A stretch of 64,000 nt of DNA from NCBI GenBank assembly GCA_963764665.1, contig CAVXTL010000017.1, positions 1 to 64,000 on the forward strand, written 5' to 3'. The notes under the pieces were generated by a model. It had not been told where the DNA came from, ran no database searches, and saw only the letters and a list, made by a program, of their open reading frames with translations. A program made the position numbers and the translations under genes. Source of the stretch: JACVRW01 sp963764665. Lineage in GTDB: Bacteria > Actinomycetota > Thermoleophilia > Solirubrobacterales > Thermoleophilaceae. Positions 51,741 to 62,900 of this stretch are shown piece after piece (position 1 is the stretch's first letter; every line of letters begins with the position of its first letter).

Positions 51741-54085
51741 GTGCTGCGCCGGGCAGCGTTCCGGCCGCCGTGGTGGCGGCACTGGCCGTCCCCGCGCCCG
51801 CCGGCGCCGCCGTGGTGGACGCCGGAGCCATCCGCGCACGGCTGACCAAGTCTCCGTTCGCGCTCGTGATCGAGGACGCGAATGGGCGCCGGGTGCAGCG
51901 CGTGCGGTTCCATCTCGGCGGCGCGCCCAGCGGGCGGGCGGTTCGCGTGAGCAGGGCTGGGCCCGGCGTGCTGCGGATCCGCGCGTCCGCGGCGGCCGGG
52001 CGGCCGAAGGTGAGCTTCGACCGTGGCCCGCACGAGGTGCTCACCGGCTTCGGCGAGCGGTCGAACACGGTGAACCAGGCTGGCCGGGACGTGGTGAACT
52101 ACGTGTCCGACGGCCCGTTCATCAAGCGCGACCGCGCGATCGCCGGGGCGATCGTGCCGGAGTGGGCGCGCAGGGACCGTGACGACGACACCTACTACCC
52201 GGTGCCATGGCTGCTCTCGAGCCGCGGCTACGGCGTCCTCCTCGACAACGACGAGACGAGCCGCTTCGACCTCGGCCTGCGCGGCCGCTGGGCGGCGAGC
52301 GCCGAGGCCCGGACGCTCGAGCTGCGAGTGTTCGCGGGCCCACGGCCGGCCGACGCGCTGCGCCGCTTCACGGCGGCCACCGGGCGCCAGCCCGCGCCGC
52401 CGGCGCCCTGGGCGTACGGCCCGTGGTTCCAGACCGGCCAGCCGAACGTGACGCCGCTGGCCGAGGAGGCGAGCATCGTCGCGAAGCTGCGCGACGCCGA
52501 CGCGCCGGTGTCGGCCGCGGAGACCCAGATGCACTTCCTCCCCTGCGGAGCGCATCGCGGCCTCGAGGAGTACGAGCTGGCCCGGACGCGCCAGTTCCAC
52601 GCCGCGGGACTGGCGCACCTCGCCTACTTCAACCCGCACCTCTGCACCGCCTACCAGCCGGTGTACGACGAGGCGGTGGCGGCCGGCGCCCTGCAGCGCG
52701 GGAGCGACGGCAGGCCGATCACGTTCCCGGCGTTCGTGGGCGGCGGGGGCGCCGGCGGGTTCACGATCGAGCCGCTGGCCCAGTTCGACTTCACCACCGC
52801 GGCGGCCTCGGCGCTCTACCGGCGCCTCGTGCGCGAGGCGGTGAACCAGGGCAAGGACGGGTTCATGGAGGACTTCGGCGAGGGCACCTCTCCCGAGACG
52901 CGATCGGCGGACGGCACCCCGCCCGCCCAGATCCACAATCGCTACCCGCGCGACTACCACTGCGCGGTCCAGCGCATCGTCCGCGGGCTCGACCGTCCGC
53001 TGGTGCGGTTCCAGCGCTCGGGGTGGACCGGAGCCGCGCGCTGCTCCGTGAACGTCTGGGGCGGCGACCCCACGACCGTGTGGGGCTTCGACGGCCTGCG
53101 CTCGGTGGTCACGCAGGCGCTCACGATCGGCATGAGCGGCGTGTCTCGCTGGGGCTCCGACATCGGGGGCTACAACTCGTTCGGCGCGGGCGAGCGGCTG
53201 TCGCGCGAGCTGCTGAATCGCTGGATCCAGCTCGGGGCGGTGTCGGGAGTGATGCGCACCAAGCGCTCGGGGATCGCGCTTCCGGCGTACGAGCGGCCGC
53301 AGGTCTACGACCCGGAGTCGATGCCGATCTGGCGCCAGTACGCGAAGCTGCACACCCAGCTGTTGCCCTACATCCAGGCGGCCGAGGCCGAGTATCGCGC
53401 CACCGGGATGCCGCTCATGCGCCACGGGCTGCTCACGAATCCGGGCGACCGGCGCGCGGCCACGGCCGACGACCAGTTCGGCTTCGGCCCCGACCTGCTG
53501 GCGGCGCCGGTGCTCGAGCCGGGGGCCCGCACGCGCCGGCTCTACCTCCCACGCGGGCGCTGGCTCTACATGTGGCGCTCGGCTCGCTACGAGGACGCGG
53601 AGGGCGGCATCCTCCTGGGCGCCGCGCACCTGCTTCGCGGTGGCCGCGCCACGACGCTGCGGGCCGGCGTCGAGGAGCTGCCGCTGCTCGTGCGGGCCGG
53701 CGCCGTGCTGCCGATGCTGCCCGCCGACGTGGACACGCTGGCGCCATACCGAGGCCCGGACGTCGTGCGTCTCGCCGACCGCCGCGACCGCATGCAGCTG
53801 CTCGCGTTCCCGCGCGGGCGCTGGACGGGGGGCATGGGGGCCGCGGGCGAGCGCCTGGGCTCGCGCGAGAGCACGCGCGGATGGACGCTCGCGGTGCGCG
53901 GCAAGCGACGGCGCACGTACCGGTTGCAGGCCGCGCTGAGTGCGCTGCGGACACCGTTCACGCCCAGGGCCCTGACGCTCGACGGCCGGCGGCTGGCTCG
54001 GAGCTCCTGGAGCTACGACCGCCGGCGCGGCACCCTGCGGGCGAGCTTCACCTGTCGCTCGGCGGTCCTGAGGGTCCTCAGGTAG
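51741..54085 (+). CDS. Secreted glycoside hydrolase family 31 protein (frameshift at the signal peptide)
   Basis: An alpha-glucosidase/alpha-xylosidase type enzyme of about 780 residues. The N-terminal GH31 beta-sandwich is followed by the barrel (from about residue 210, APWAYGPWFQTGQP). The nucleophile Asp is in GFMEDFGEGT and the acid/base Asp probably in VWGGDPTTVW, with RFQRSGWTGA and SRWGSDIGGY also conserved. The frame that reads the enzyme opens at GTG 51770, which gives a signal peptide without a basic start; GTG at 51741 supplies MLRRAA in another frame, so one base is probably wrong near 51755-51762. The sugar acted on is unknown. Confidence 0.9.
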
Positions 54086-54095
54086 GCTCGCCGGC

Positions 54096-55976
54096 GTGAG
54101 GAGGCGCCCTTTGGTCACGGCGCTCGCCGCTCTGGCGGCGGTCGTGCCCGCTGCGGCCATGGCCGCTCCGGCCACGGACGCGCGCACGCGCGCCGCGAAG
54201 AAGGTGCGGCTCCAGGCGTTCGACTCCTGCCCGCAGCTCGTCCGTTACGGCCGGCTCCACGCCCGGCGCGGGTCCGGCGCGCTACCGACGCCGGCGGTGG
54301 GAGCGCCCGAGCCGCTGAGCGGGCCGTTGCCGCCGCGGCCTCCGGGCACGCCGCCGACGCCGGTGGCGGCGCCGCAGGAGCGCGCCCTGGACGACTCCTC
54401 CGATTCGTCCGGCACGAACGTGCAGGAGGCCGGGGTGGACGAGCCGGACCTCGTGAAGGCGGCCCGCGGCCGCGTCTTCGTGGTGGCGGGGAGCAGGCTG
54501 AACGCAATCGACGTAACGGGAATGCCAAGGCTGCTCGGCTCGCTGGACCTCGACGGCTGGGGGCACGAGCTGCTCCTCTCCGGGGACCGGCTGTTGGTGA
54601 TCGGTCAGGACTCCCCGTTCGCTGTCCCGGCCGGCGGGCCGGCCATCAGCCCGATGGAGCGCGGCGAGGAGGTGACCCAGCTCACCGAGGTAGACGTGAG
54701 CGACCCGGCGGCCATGCGCACGGTGCGAACCGAGCGGATCCGCGGCCGCCACGTGAGCGCGCGCCTCACCGGGCGGACCGCGCGGGTGGTCGTCTGGACG
54801 CGGCCGCGCGCGGTGGTCGAGCCGGCGCTCCGGTCGCAGCTCAAGGGATGGCTGCCGCGGCGGGTGCTGAGAAAGCCCTCGGGCGGGAAGCCGAGGTTCC
54901 GCCCGGCCGCCCGCTGCCGGCGCGTGCTCCGTCCGGCGGCGTACTCCGGCACGGACCTCCTCACGGTGCTCACGATCGACCTCGCGAAGGGGCTGCCGGC
55001 CGTGGACTCCGACGCGATCATGAGCGCGGGGCAGGTGGTCTATGCCTCGCCGCGCAACCTCTACGTGGCTACGCCCAGGTGGATCGCAATGCCGGACACC
55101 GTCCGCGACACGCCGCCCGATCGCGCCACCACCACCATCCACGAGTTCTCCGCGTCGGACCCCGGGCGCACCTCCTACTCGGCGAGCGGCGAGGTGCCCG
55201 GCTTCCTCCTGAACCAGTTCGCCCTCTCGGAGCATCGCGGCGTCCTGCGAGTGGCCAGCACCGAGGCGCCCCAGTGGTGGGGCGGCCTGTCGGCTCCTCA
55301 GAGCCAGAGCCTCGTGACCACGCTCGAGAAGGACGGGGGCCGCCTGCGGCGGCTCGGACAGGTCGGGGGGCTGGGCCTGGGCGAGCGCGTCTTCGCGGTC
55401 CGCTTCATCGGCGACGTGGGGTACGTGGTGACCTTCCGCCAGGTCGACCCGCTCTATGTGGTCGATCTCGCCGCGCCGCGCCACCCGCGCGTGGCCGGTG
55501 AGCTGAAGGTGCGCGGATACTCGGCCTATCTGCACCCGCTGGGCGGCGATCTGCTGCTGGGAATAGGCCAGGACGCCACCGAGCGGGGCCAGCAGCTCGG
55601 AAGCCAGCTCTCGCTCTTCGACGTGTCCGACCCGAGCAAGCCGCGGCGTTTGGATGCGCGCTCGCTCGGCGCGAACAGCTCCAGCGAGGTGGAGCAGGAC
55701 CACCACGCCTTCCTCTGGTGGCCACCCAAGCGCCTGGCGGTCGTGCCGGTCAACTCCTGGCAGGGCCTGACGGGCGCCGTGGGCTTCCGCGTGGGCTCGC
55801 GCGCGATCTCCGAGGTCGGCCGCACGTCCCACGCCTCGCCCTACGGCTACGGGCTGCCGATCCGGCGGTCGCTCGTGGTGCGCGGCAAGCTCGTCACGAT
55901 CTCCGATCTCGGGATCGCCGTGAACAGCATCGACACGCTGGCCGAAGAGCGCTGGCTGGCGTTCGCCGACGGCTAG
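54096..55976 (+). CDS. Secreted beta-propeller domain protein
   Basis: A 626-residue protein with a signal peptide (ending AAAMA) and a beta-propeller of the Beta_propel family, marked by SGTNVQEAGVDEPDLVKAARG at about residue 106, which is nearly invariant in the family. Repeats such as GSLDLDGWGHELLLSGDRLLVIG and VGYVVTFRQVDPLYVVDLAAPRHPRVAGELKVRG form the blades. The natural role is unknown; members are exported and sometimes lie near proteases. GTG at 54096 is the start. The stop overlaps the convergent SDR gene by 4 bases. Confidence 0.85.
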   Translation: MRRRPLVTALAALAAVVPAAAMAAPATDARTRAAKKVRLQAFDSCPQLVRYGRLHARRGSGALPTPAVGAPEPLSGPLPPRPPGTPPTPVAAPQERALDDSSDSSGTNVQEAGVDEPDLVKAARGRVFVVAGSRLNAIDVTGMPRLLGSLDLDGWGHELLLSGDRLLVIGQDSPFAVPAGGPAISPMERGEEVTQLTEVDVSDPAAMRTVRTERIRGRHVSARLTGRTARVVVWTRPRAVVEPALRSQLKGWLPRRVLRKPSGGKPRFRPAARCRRVLRPAAYSGTDLLTVLTIDLAKGLPAVDSDAIMSAGQVVYASPRNLYVATPRWIAMPDTVRDTPPDRATTTIHEFSASDPGRTSYSASGEVPGFLLNQFALSEHRGVLRVASTEAPQWWGGLSAPQSQSLVTTLEKDGGRLRRLGQVGGLGLGERVFAVRFIGDVGYVVTFRQVDPLYVVDLAAPRHPRVAGELKVRGYSAYLHPLGGDLLLGIGQDATERGQQLGSQLSLFDVSDPSKPRRLDARSLGANSSSEVEQDHHAFLWWPPKRLAVVPVNSWQGLTGAVGFRVGSRAISEVGRTSHASPYGYGLPIRRSLVVRGKLVTISDLGIAVNSIDTLAEERWLAFADG

Positions 55977-56818
55977 GCGTCGGGGGTTCCTGCCCGCTCG
56001 ACCGTGGCCGCCTCGTACTCGCGGCGCGCCGCCTGGTTGGTCTCCTTGACCTGGTCGGGAACGGTGAAGCGAGCCAGGCGCACGCGGGCCCGCTCGGGCA
56101 GCAGCGCGAGCACTCGCACGAATGCGCTCATGGATCTGGGCACGAACACGTCGAAGCGCGGCTTCTCGATGGCGTCGGCCACGGCGGTGGCCACGTCCTC
56201 GGGCCGCAGGGTCTTGCCGCGGCCGCCGCTGGTGCCCGCGGCCAGCTCGGTGTCCACCACCACCGGCATCACCACGCTCACCTCCACGCCGCTCCCGCGA
56301 AGCTCCTCGCGCACCGCCACGCTGTAGCCGTAAACGGCGTGCTTGGTGGCGGTGTAGGTGGCCTCGCCGGGCGGCGCGATCTTGCTCGCCGACGACGCCA
56401 CGTTCACGATCTGCCCGCGGCCGCGCTCGCGCATCCGCGCCGCCGCGAGCTTCGTGCCGCGCAGCACGCCGTGGAGGTTCACGTCGAACTGCCGGAGCGC
56501 CACGTCCTCGGGCTCGTCCTGGAAGGGACCCACCCACATGATCCCGGCGTTGTTCACGAGCACGTCAACCGGTCCGAGGCGCGCCTCGGCGGCGTCGAGG
56601 AACGCGGCGAAGGACGCCGCATCGGTCACGTCGAGGGCGAACCCGGCCGCGCGCTCGCCCAGCAGCGCGGCGGTGGCCGTGGAGCTCTCCTCGTCGAGGT
56701 CGCCGATGGCCACCCTGGCGCCGCGGCGCACGACCTCGGTCGCGATCGCGGCGCCGATCCCGCGGGCGCCGCCGGTCACGGCCACCACGCGTCCTGTGAG
56801 CGCGTCCGCGAGGCTCAT
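55973..56818 (-). CDS. Short-chain dehydrogenase/reductase
   Basis: A classical SDR of 281 residues. The cofactor motif VTGGARGIG begins at residue 14; IGDLDEE places Asp after strand 2, favouring NAD. NNAGIMWVGPF, catalytic Ser in NVASSASKI, and YTATKHA (YxxxK) complete the active site. The C-terminal extension is typical of SDRs that reduce bulky lipophilic ketones. The ATG at 56818 begins the canonical start; longer frames into the divergent VOC gene are rejected. Confidence 0.93.
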   Translation of the reverse strand: MSLADALTGRVVAVTGGARGIGAAIATEVVRRGARVAIGDLDEESSTATAALLGERAAGFALDVTDAASFAAFLDAAEARLGPVDVLVNNAGIMWVGPFQDEPEDVALRQFDVNLHGVLRGTKLAAARMRERGRGQIVNVASSASKIAPPGEATYTATKHAVYGYSVAVREELRGSGVEVSVVMPVVVDTELAAGTSGGRGKTLRPEDVATAVADAIEKPRFDVFVPRSMSAFVRVLALLPERARVRLARFTVPDQVKETNQAARREYEAATVERAGTPDA

Positions 56819-56870
56819 GGCGGGCGAGTCTACGTCAGGGTTGGCGAGCCGGCGGCCTAAGATCCGTGCC

Positions 56871-57752
56871 ATGAGCTCCACCGAGACCAGCCCCGCCGGC
56901 GAGGCCGCGCTCGCACCGCGCACGAGGCCGGGCGCGGTGCACCTGACGGTGACGGACCTGGACCGCTCCGTCGGCTTCTACCAGGACCGCATCGGACTCC
57001 AGGTGCACAGCCGGGGCGACGCGTCGGCCGCGATGGGGGCCGGGGAAGAGGACCTCGTGATCCTCGAGGAGGACGCTCAGGCCCGCCCCGCCGGGCGCCA
57101 CGCCGGCCTCTACCACTTCGCCCTCCTCTACCCGTCGCGTGAGGAGCTGGCCTCGGCACTGCAGCGCCTGGCCATCACGCGCACGACGATGCAGGGGGCC
57201 TCCGACCACGGCGTGTCCGAGGCGCTCTACCTGCCCGACCCCGATCAGAACGGGATCGAGCTCTACGCGGACCGGCCGCGCGAGGCATGGCCCGCTGCCG
57301 GGCCCCGGAGCCAAGGTGGGCATGTTCACCGAGCCGCTCGACGTGGAGGACCTGCTGCGCGCCGCCCCCGACCCCGAGCCGCCCCGCCACGCCGGCCCCG
57401 GGCTCACGCTCGGCCACGTGCACCTGCACGTGGGCGACGTGCCCGAGGCAGTTCGCTTCTATCGCGACGTGATCGGGTTCGAGCCGATGGCCGAGCTTCC
57501 CGGCGCGGCGTTCGTGTCGGCGGGCGGATACCACCATCACCTCGGCCTGAACAACTGGCGCGGGCAGGGCGTGCCGCCCGCGCCGCCCGACGCCGTGGGC
57601 CTCAGGTTCTGGACGCTGCTCCTCGACGGCCAGGACGAGCTGGCGCGGGCTCGCCGGCGGATCGAGGCGGCCGGCGTGGCCGCCGAGGAGCGCGGGGAGG
57701 GCCTGCTCGTGCGCGATCCCTCCGGTACCGCCGTGGTCCTGACGCCGGCCGC

Positions 57753-57756
<4 letters not shown>
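56871..57756 (+). CDS. Two-domain VOC protein, CatE-like ring-cleavage dioxygenase fold (frameshifted)
   Basis: Two tandem vicinal-oxygen-chelate domains are seen. The first (about residues 20-140) has GAVHLTVTDLDRSVGFYQDRIGL and PDPDQNGIELYAD; the second, in another frame, has LGHVHLHVGDVPEAVRFYRDVIGF and GGYHHHLGLNNW. His of GAVHL, His of LGHVH and Glu of NGIELY are the usual metal ligands. The frame breaks near 57295-57305 after EAWPAAG, with the natural continuation PGAKVGMFTEPLDVEDLL. The layout matches CatE-like extradiol dioxygenases, but substrate is unknown. ATG at 56871 is divergent from the SDR. Confidence 0.88.
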
Positions 57757-58442
<686 letters not shown>

Positions 58443-58453
58443 CTCGTCTCCGT

Positions 58454-59962
58454 TCAGTCGATGTGGCGAAGGGCGTCGGCGGGGCGCAGCCGCGCGGCGC
58501 GCAGGCTCCCGAGCGCCCCGGCGAACAGACCTCCGAGAAGCGCGAGGCCGATCGCCACGAACACCAGCCCGGCGTCCACGGACGCCTTCAGCTGCACGAG
58601 CTCCGAGCCTGCCTGGACGGCCCCCTGGCCGAATCCCCCCGGTCCTCCGCCACCGCCGCCGGGGCCGGCGATCCGGGGGCCGGCGGAGGCCGCCTGGGCC
58701 ACCGTCGCCTTCAGCTCTGGGCCGATGGCGCTCACGAGCGCGGCTCCTGCCACGCCGATCAGCGCGCCGAGGATGCCTCCGAGCGCGCCCTGCGCGAGCG
58801 CCTCTCCGGTCACCTGGCGCACCACCAGCCGCTGTGGCCAGCCGATCGCCTTGAGCGTGCCGAGCTCGCGCGTGCGCTTCGTGACCGAGGACAGCGTGAG
58901 GAGGCCCGCGATCAGGAAAGCGGCCACCAGCCCGACGATGGTGAGGGCGCCGCCGAGCTTGCCGGCCAGGTCCTTGGCGTCGGCCAGCGAGCCGGTCACC
59001 CGGTCGGCCAGGTCCTGGCTCGTGGTGGTCTCGGCTCCAGGGAAGTCGCCTCGAATCCGCGCGGCCACGCCGGACACGGCGTCCGCGCTCTCGGCCCGCA
59101 CGTACACGGTGTTCACCCGCCCCTTGCGGTCGGACATCGCCTGGAGCTGGGAGAGCTTCACGTACATGTCCGAGGCCTGTCCGCCCAGCGGCGCCGAGGC
59201 GAAGCCCACGACCGTGAATCGCTTGTCGCCGAGCGTGACCCCGTCGCCGATCCCGAGGTCCTTGCGGGCGGCGTAGCTCGCGTTCAGGATCACCTCGCGC
59301 GCGTGACCGGAGGAGAAGTACCTCCCCTTGGTCACCTGGCCCGCCGTCACCGCGCCGAGATCGCTGTGGGCAGCGTCCACACCGCTCACGCTGCTCGCGT
59401 CGAAGTCGATGTTCTCGGGGGGTCCGGGACCGCCGCTCGCCCGCGCCCGGGCCCGCGCAAGACCTGCGGTTCGGCGGTCTGCTCCGGCACCGTGCCGGAG
59501 ACGGTCACCAGGCTGAGCGTGAGCCCTCCGGCGGCGTCGCTCACTCCGTCGATCGCGGCCACCTGCGCGGCGCGTGCGCGCCTGCGCAAACGACAGCTGC
59601 GGCCCCGAGGTGAAGTTCGTGTCGGTGAACTTCTCACCGGGCTCGCCGAGATCGCCGAGCCCCTGACGCACCGGGCCGTTCTCCCTCTGCAGCCGGCGCC
59701 GCTCCGACTCGGAGAGGTTGCCCAGGTCGAGCCCCGGTCCGCCGTTCGAGTTCTGGTCGATCTGAAGCGGGCGGGTGACGGACAGGTCGGTGCCCACGCC
59801 CGTGAGCGGCTCCAGCACCTCGTCCTGGGCCTTGTCCAGGCCGTCGCTGAGCGCCGCCACGGTCACGACCAGCCCCACACCGAGCCCTAGGCCGAGCGCG
59901 GTGAGGAAGGTGCGGCCGCGGCGGCGCCGCAGCTCGGAGGCGATGTACCCGAGGAAGAACAA
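58454..59962 (-). CDS. FtsX/MacB-type ABC permease (two compensating frameshifts)
   Basis: A 502-residue permease with one N-terminal helix (FLTALGLGLGVGLVVTVAAL), a large extracytoplasmic domain and three C-terminal helices of the FtsX fold (LTIVGLVAAFLIAGLLTLSSVTKRTRELGTLKAIGW). Between about 59455 and 59590 the given frame is Arg-rich; another frame there reads VAAIDGVSDAAGGLTLSLVTVSG, which fits the protein, so two opposite one-base errors are likely. A Gly-rich loop lies before the last helices. With the ATPase it forms a mechanotransmission-type exporter, and an exported protein gene precedes it by 4 bases. Confidence 0.9.
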   Translation of the reverse strand: MFFLGYIASELRRRRGRTFLTALGLGLGVGLVVTVAALSDGLDKAQDEVLEPLTGVGTDLSVTRPLQIDQNSNGGPGLDLGNLSESERRRLQRENGPVRQGLGDLGEPGEKFTDTNFTSGPQLSFAQARTRRAGGRDRRSERRRRRAHAQPGDRLRHGAGADRRTAGLARARARASGGPGPPENIDFDASSVSGVDAAHSDLGAVTAGQVTKGRYFSSGHAREVILNASYAARKDLGIGDGVTLGDKRFTVVGFASAPLGGQASDMYVKLSQLQAMSDRKGRVNTVYVRAESADAVSGVAARIRGDFPGAETTTSQDLADRVTGSLADAKDLAGKLGGALTIVGLVAAFLIAGLLTLSSVTKRTRELGTLKAIGWPQRLVVRQVTGEALAQGALGGILGALIGVAGAALVSAIGPELKATVAQAASAGPRIAGPGGGGGGPGGFGQGAVQAGSELVQLKASVDAGLVFVAIGLALLGGLFAGALGSLRAARLRPADALRHID

Positions 59963-59966
59963 CTCG

Positions 59967-60665
59967 CTACTGCCAGCGCGGAGGCCGGCCGAAGCCCTGC
60001 GGCGGGTCTCCCGGAGGCGGACCGAACCCGGGCCCGCCGACAGGCCCGCCCTTGCCGAGGTGGTCGATCATCTCGGGTAGGCGCTTGAGTATCTGGTCGG
60101 CCTGGCTGCGGGTCAGGTGCCCCTGCTTAACCGCCGCGTCGAGGCGCTTGGAGAGCACGCCGCCGGCGGCGTCCTTGATGTCGTCGAGCGACTTGTCGTG
60201 CGCCTTGGCCACCTGAGCCAGCGTCTTGCCGGCGCGCAGCTCCGAGAAGAGCTTGTCCACCGAGATGCCGAGCTCGTCCGCCACCGCGTCGAGCACGCCC
60301 CCGGGGCCGCCGAAGCCGGGCCCGCCCTTGTGGTGGAACCGGTGCTCGCCAGAGCCGGGCCCGCCCATCGGGCCGCCGGGCACGCCGAGCACGCGGCCGG
60401 AGCGCTTGCGGTGCTTCTTGATCTCGTCGGCCTGCTCCTTGGTCAGGTCGCCGTCCGTCACGGCCTGGTCGAGCTGCGCGTCCTCCGCCTGGGCCAGCGC
60501 CTTCTCCAGCTCGTCCGCGTCCACGCCGAGGCGCTTGGCGGCGTCGCTGAGGATCGCGTCCTCCGCCTTGTCGCCGTCGTCGCCCGTGCGCGCCGCCACC
60601 GCGGCTCCGCCGCCGAGCAGCGATGCCGCCAGCCCTCCTATCAAGATGCCCCGCTTGGCCCTCAT
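59967..60665 (-). CDS. Exported Gly/His-rich helical repeat protein
   Basis: A 232-residue protein with a signal anchor (RGILIGGLAASLLGGGAAVAA). Two helical units resemble each other: AAKRLGVDADELEKALAQAEDAQLDQAVTDGDLTKEQADEI and VADELGISVDKLFSELRAGKTLAQVAKA to AVKQGHLTRSQADQILKRL. Between and after them are flexible Gly/Pro/His segments (SGEHRFHHKGGPGFGG). Similar exported proteins occur in many Gram-positive bacteria without a known role. It is first in the run with the ABC permease and ATPase and divergent from the two-component system, so it may be part of that stress regulon. Confidence 0.75.
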   Translation of the reverse strand: MRAKRGILIGGLAASLLGGGAAVAARTGDDGDKAEDAILSDAAKRLGVDADELEKALAQAEDAQLDQAVTDGDLTKEQADEIKKHRKRSGRVLGVPGGPMGGPGSGEHRFHHKGGPGFGGPGGVLDAVADELGISVDKLFSELRAGKTLAQVAKAHDKSLDDIKDAAGGVLSKRLDAAVKQGHLTRSQADQILKRLPEMIDHLGKGGPVGGPGFGPPPGDPPQGFGRPPRWQ

Positions 60666-60785
60666 TCGTCCACCTCCGCGCTCGTTGTCAGTGCTCGCAG
60701 TGGAACCTGCTCGCGACAGGCCGAGCTAAGGGGAGTCGAAGATCGGCATAAGAACCGCCGGGGGTTGACGTCGCCCCTGGTCACA

Positions 60786-61469
60786 ATGGACTGCGTGAGG
60801 ATCCTCGTGGTGGACGACGACCGTGCGGTTCGCGACGCGCTGCGGCGCGCGCTCACGCTGGGCGGCTACGAGGTCGTGGCCGCCGAGGGCGGGCAGCAGG
60901 CGCTGACCGAGATCGCCACAGCCCAGCCGGACGCCGTGGTGCTCGACGTGGGAATGCCGAGCATGGACGGCATCGAGGTGTGCACCCGCCTGCGCAGCGC
61001 CGGCAACCGGGTCCCGGTGCTGATGCTCACGGCTCGCGACGCCATATCCGACCGCATCGAGGGCCTCGACGCCGGGGCCGACGACTACCTCGTCAAGCCG
61101 TTCGACGTCGGCGAGCTCAAGGCGCGGCTGCGGGCGCTGTTGCGCCGGACGGCGGGGGAGGGCGATCCGGACGCGGTGGCCTTCGAGGAGCTGAGCCTCG
61201 ACAGCAGCCGGCACGGCGTGGCGGTGGGGGACGAGTTCGCCGAGCTCACGCGCACGGAGTACCAGCTGCTCGAGCTGCTCATGCTCAACCCGCGCCGGGT
61301 GCTGCCCCCGTCGCTCATCTACGAGCGTGTCTGGGGATACGACTTCGGCCCGAGCTCGAACGCGCTGCGCGTGTACATCGGATACCTCAGGCGCAAGCTT
61401 CAGCAGGCGGGCGCCCGCCCGCTGATCCACACGGTTCGCGGCGTCGGGTACGCGCTGCGCGAGCCATGA
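60786..61469 (+). CDS. OmpR/MprA-type response regulator
   Basis: A 227-residue regulator. The receiver has the acidic pair VVDDDRA, the phosphorylated Asp in VVLDVGMPSMDG (about residue 54), Thr in MLTARD and Lys in DYLVKPF. The DNA-binding winged helix spans about residues 130-227 (LTRTEYQLLELLMLNPRRVLPPSLIYERVWGYDF, YIGYLRRKL). The order response regulator, kinase, HtrA-type protease equals that of mycobacterial mprA-mprB-pepD. ATG at 60786 or GTG at 60795 may be the start. It overlaps the kinase gene by 4 bases. Confidence 0.95.
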   Translation: MDCVRILVVDDDRAVRDALRRALTLGGYEVVAAEGGQQALTEIATAQPDAVVLDVGMPSMDGIEVCTRLRSAGNRVPVLMLTARDAISDRIEGLDAGADDYLVKPFDVGELKARLRALLRRTAGEGDPDAVAFEELSLDSSRHGVAVGDEFAELTRTEYQLLELLMLNPRRVLPPSLIYERVWGYDFGPSSNALRVYIGYLRRKLQQAGARPLIHTVRGVGYALREP

Positions 61470-62884
61470 CCCTCCGCACGCGCATAGCGGCCGCCAGCAC
61501 CCTGGCGGTGGCCGTGACGGTCCTGCTCGGGGCCGCGATCGTCTACCTGGGAGTGCGGTCCGAGCTGCGAGGCGAGATCGACACGAGCCTGGGCAAGGTG
61601 GCAGAGCTCGTCCAGGTCCGCTTCGAGGCGCCGGCACCGGGGCCCGGAGCCTTCGGCGGACCGATACCGCTCGACCGCGACAGGCTGCGGCGTCGCGCGG
61701 AGCCCTACGGCGACGCAACCGGGTATGTCCAGCTCGTGACGGACGGCGGCGCGGCGCTCCCGCCTCCCGGCGTGGTGCGCCCGCGCGTGCCGGTCGACAC
61801 GGCAGCACGCCGGATCGCGCGCGACGGGACGGGCGAGAACCTCACCGACATGACCGTCGACGGCACGCACCTGCGCGTGCTCACGCTCGGGGTGGAGGGC
61901 GGCGGGGCGGTGCAGGTGGCGCGCCCGCTCACCGAGGTGGACGAGCAGCTCAGCGGTGTCCTGCTCATCCTCGCGCTGGTGAGCGTCGGCGGCGTGGCGC
62001 TGGCGGCAGCGCTCGGCGTGCTCGTTGCGCGCACGGCGCTCGCCCCGATCGGCCGCTTCACGAGCGGCACCGAGGCGGTGGCGGCCGACCCCGACGTGTC
62101 GCGGCGCATGGAGGTCGGGTCCGCCGACGACGAGCTGTCGCGACTGGCGCGCAGCTTCAACGCCACCCTCGACGCTCTGGAGCGATCGGTGGAGGCGCAG
62201 CGCCAGCTGGTGGCCGACGCGAGCCACGAGCTTCGCACTCCCATGGCGAGCCTGCGGGCGAACATCCAGACGCTCGAGCACGCCGGCCGGCTGCCGGCCC
62301 ACGAGCTGGCGGCGCTGCGGGCCGACATCGTCGAGGAGCTGGACGAGCTCACCGCGCTGGTGGCCGACGTGGTGGAGCTGGCGCGCGGGTCCAAGCCGGG
62401 CGTAGCGCTCGACGACGTGCGGCTGGACGAGGTCGTGGCCGCGGCGGTGGACCGCACCCGCAGCCGGGTGGGCGGCCAGGTGGAGATCGGCGCCGACCTC
62501 GAGTCCGCGGTGGTGCTCGGCGAGCCCGAGCGCATCCAGCGGGCGGTGTCGAACCTGCTCGAGAACGCGGTCAAGTGGAGCCCTCCGGGCAGCTCGATCG
62601 ACGTGGACCTGCACGGCGGCGTGTTGACGGTCCGCGACCGCGGCCCCGGGTTCGCCCCGGACGACCTGCCCCACGTCTTCGAGCGCTTCTACCGCGCCGA
62701 CCGCGCTCGTGGAATGCCCGGCTCGGGGCTGGGCCTCGCGATCGTGAAGCAGGCCGCGGAGGCGCACGGCGGAACGGTCGAGGCGCTCAACGCCCCGGAC
62801 GGCGGCGCCCTGCTGCGGCTGTCGTTCGGCGTGGCCGCTCCGGTGGACGCGGCTCGCGAGCCGTCGACGCAGCCTCTTAGCTAG
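61466..62884 (+). CDS. Membrane sensor histidine kinase, MprB-like
   Basis: A 472-residue kinase. Helix 1 is AAASTLAVAVTVLLGAAIVYL, followed by an outer domain of about 125 residues, helix 2 (LLILALVSVGGVALAAALGVL) and a HAMP segment. The phosphorylated His is in LVADASHELRTPMASL; the ATP domain has NLLENAVKWSP (N box), RDRGPGFAPDDLPHVFERFYR (G1/F) and GSGLGLAI (G2). It overlaps the regulator gene as ATGA. By analogy with MprB it may sense envelope damage or unfolded exported protein. Confidence 0.95.
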   Translation: MTLRTRIAAASTLAVAVTVLLGAAIVYLGVRSELRGEIDTSLGKVAELVQVRFEAPAPGPGAFGGPIPLDRDRLRRRAEPYGDATGYVQLVTDGGAALPPPGVVRPRVPVDTAARRIARDGTGENLTDMTVDGTHLRVLTLGVEGGGAVQVARPLTEVDEQLSGVLLILALVSVGGVALAAALGVLVARTALAPIGRFTSGTEAVAADPDVSRRMEVGSADDELSRLARSFNATLDALERSVEAQRQLVADASHELRTPMASLRANIQTLEHAGRLPAHELAALRADIVEELDELTALVADVVELARGSKPGVALDDVRLDEVVAAAVDRTRSRVGGQVEIGADLESAVVLGEPERIQRAVSNLLENAVKWSPPGSSIDVDLHGGVLTVRDRGPGFAPDDLPHVFERFYRADRARGMPGSGLGLAIVKQAAEAHGGTVEALNAPDGGALLRLSFGVAAPVDAAREPSTQPLS

Positions 62885-62900
62885 CTCTTCGCTTCCGTTC

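Noticed and set aside
51074..54187. 1037-codon open frame on the minus strand across the GH31 gene
   Set aside because: Antisense shadow of a gene with intact catalytic motifs; no recognisable domain in the mirror product.
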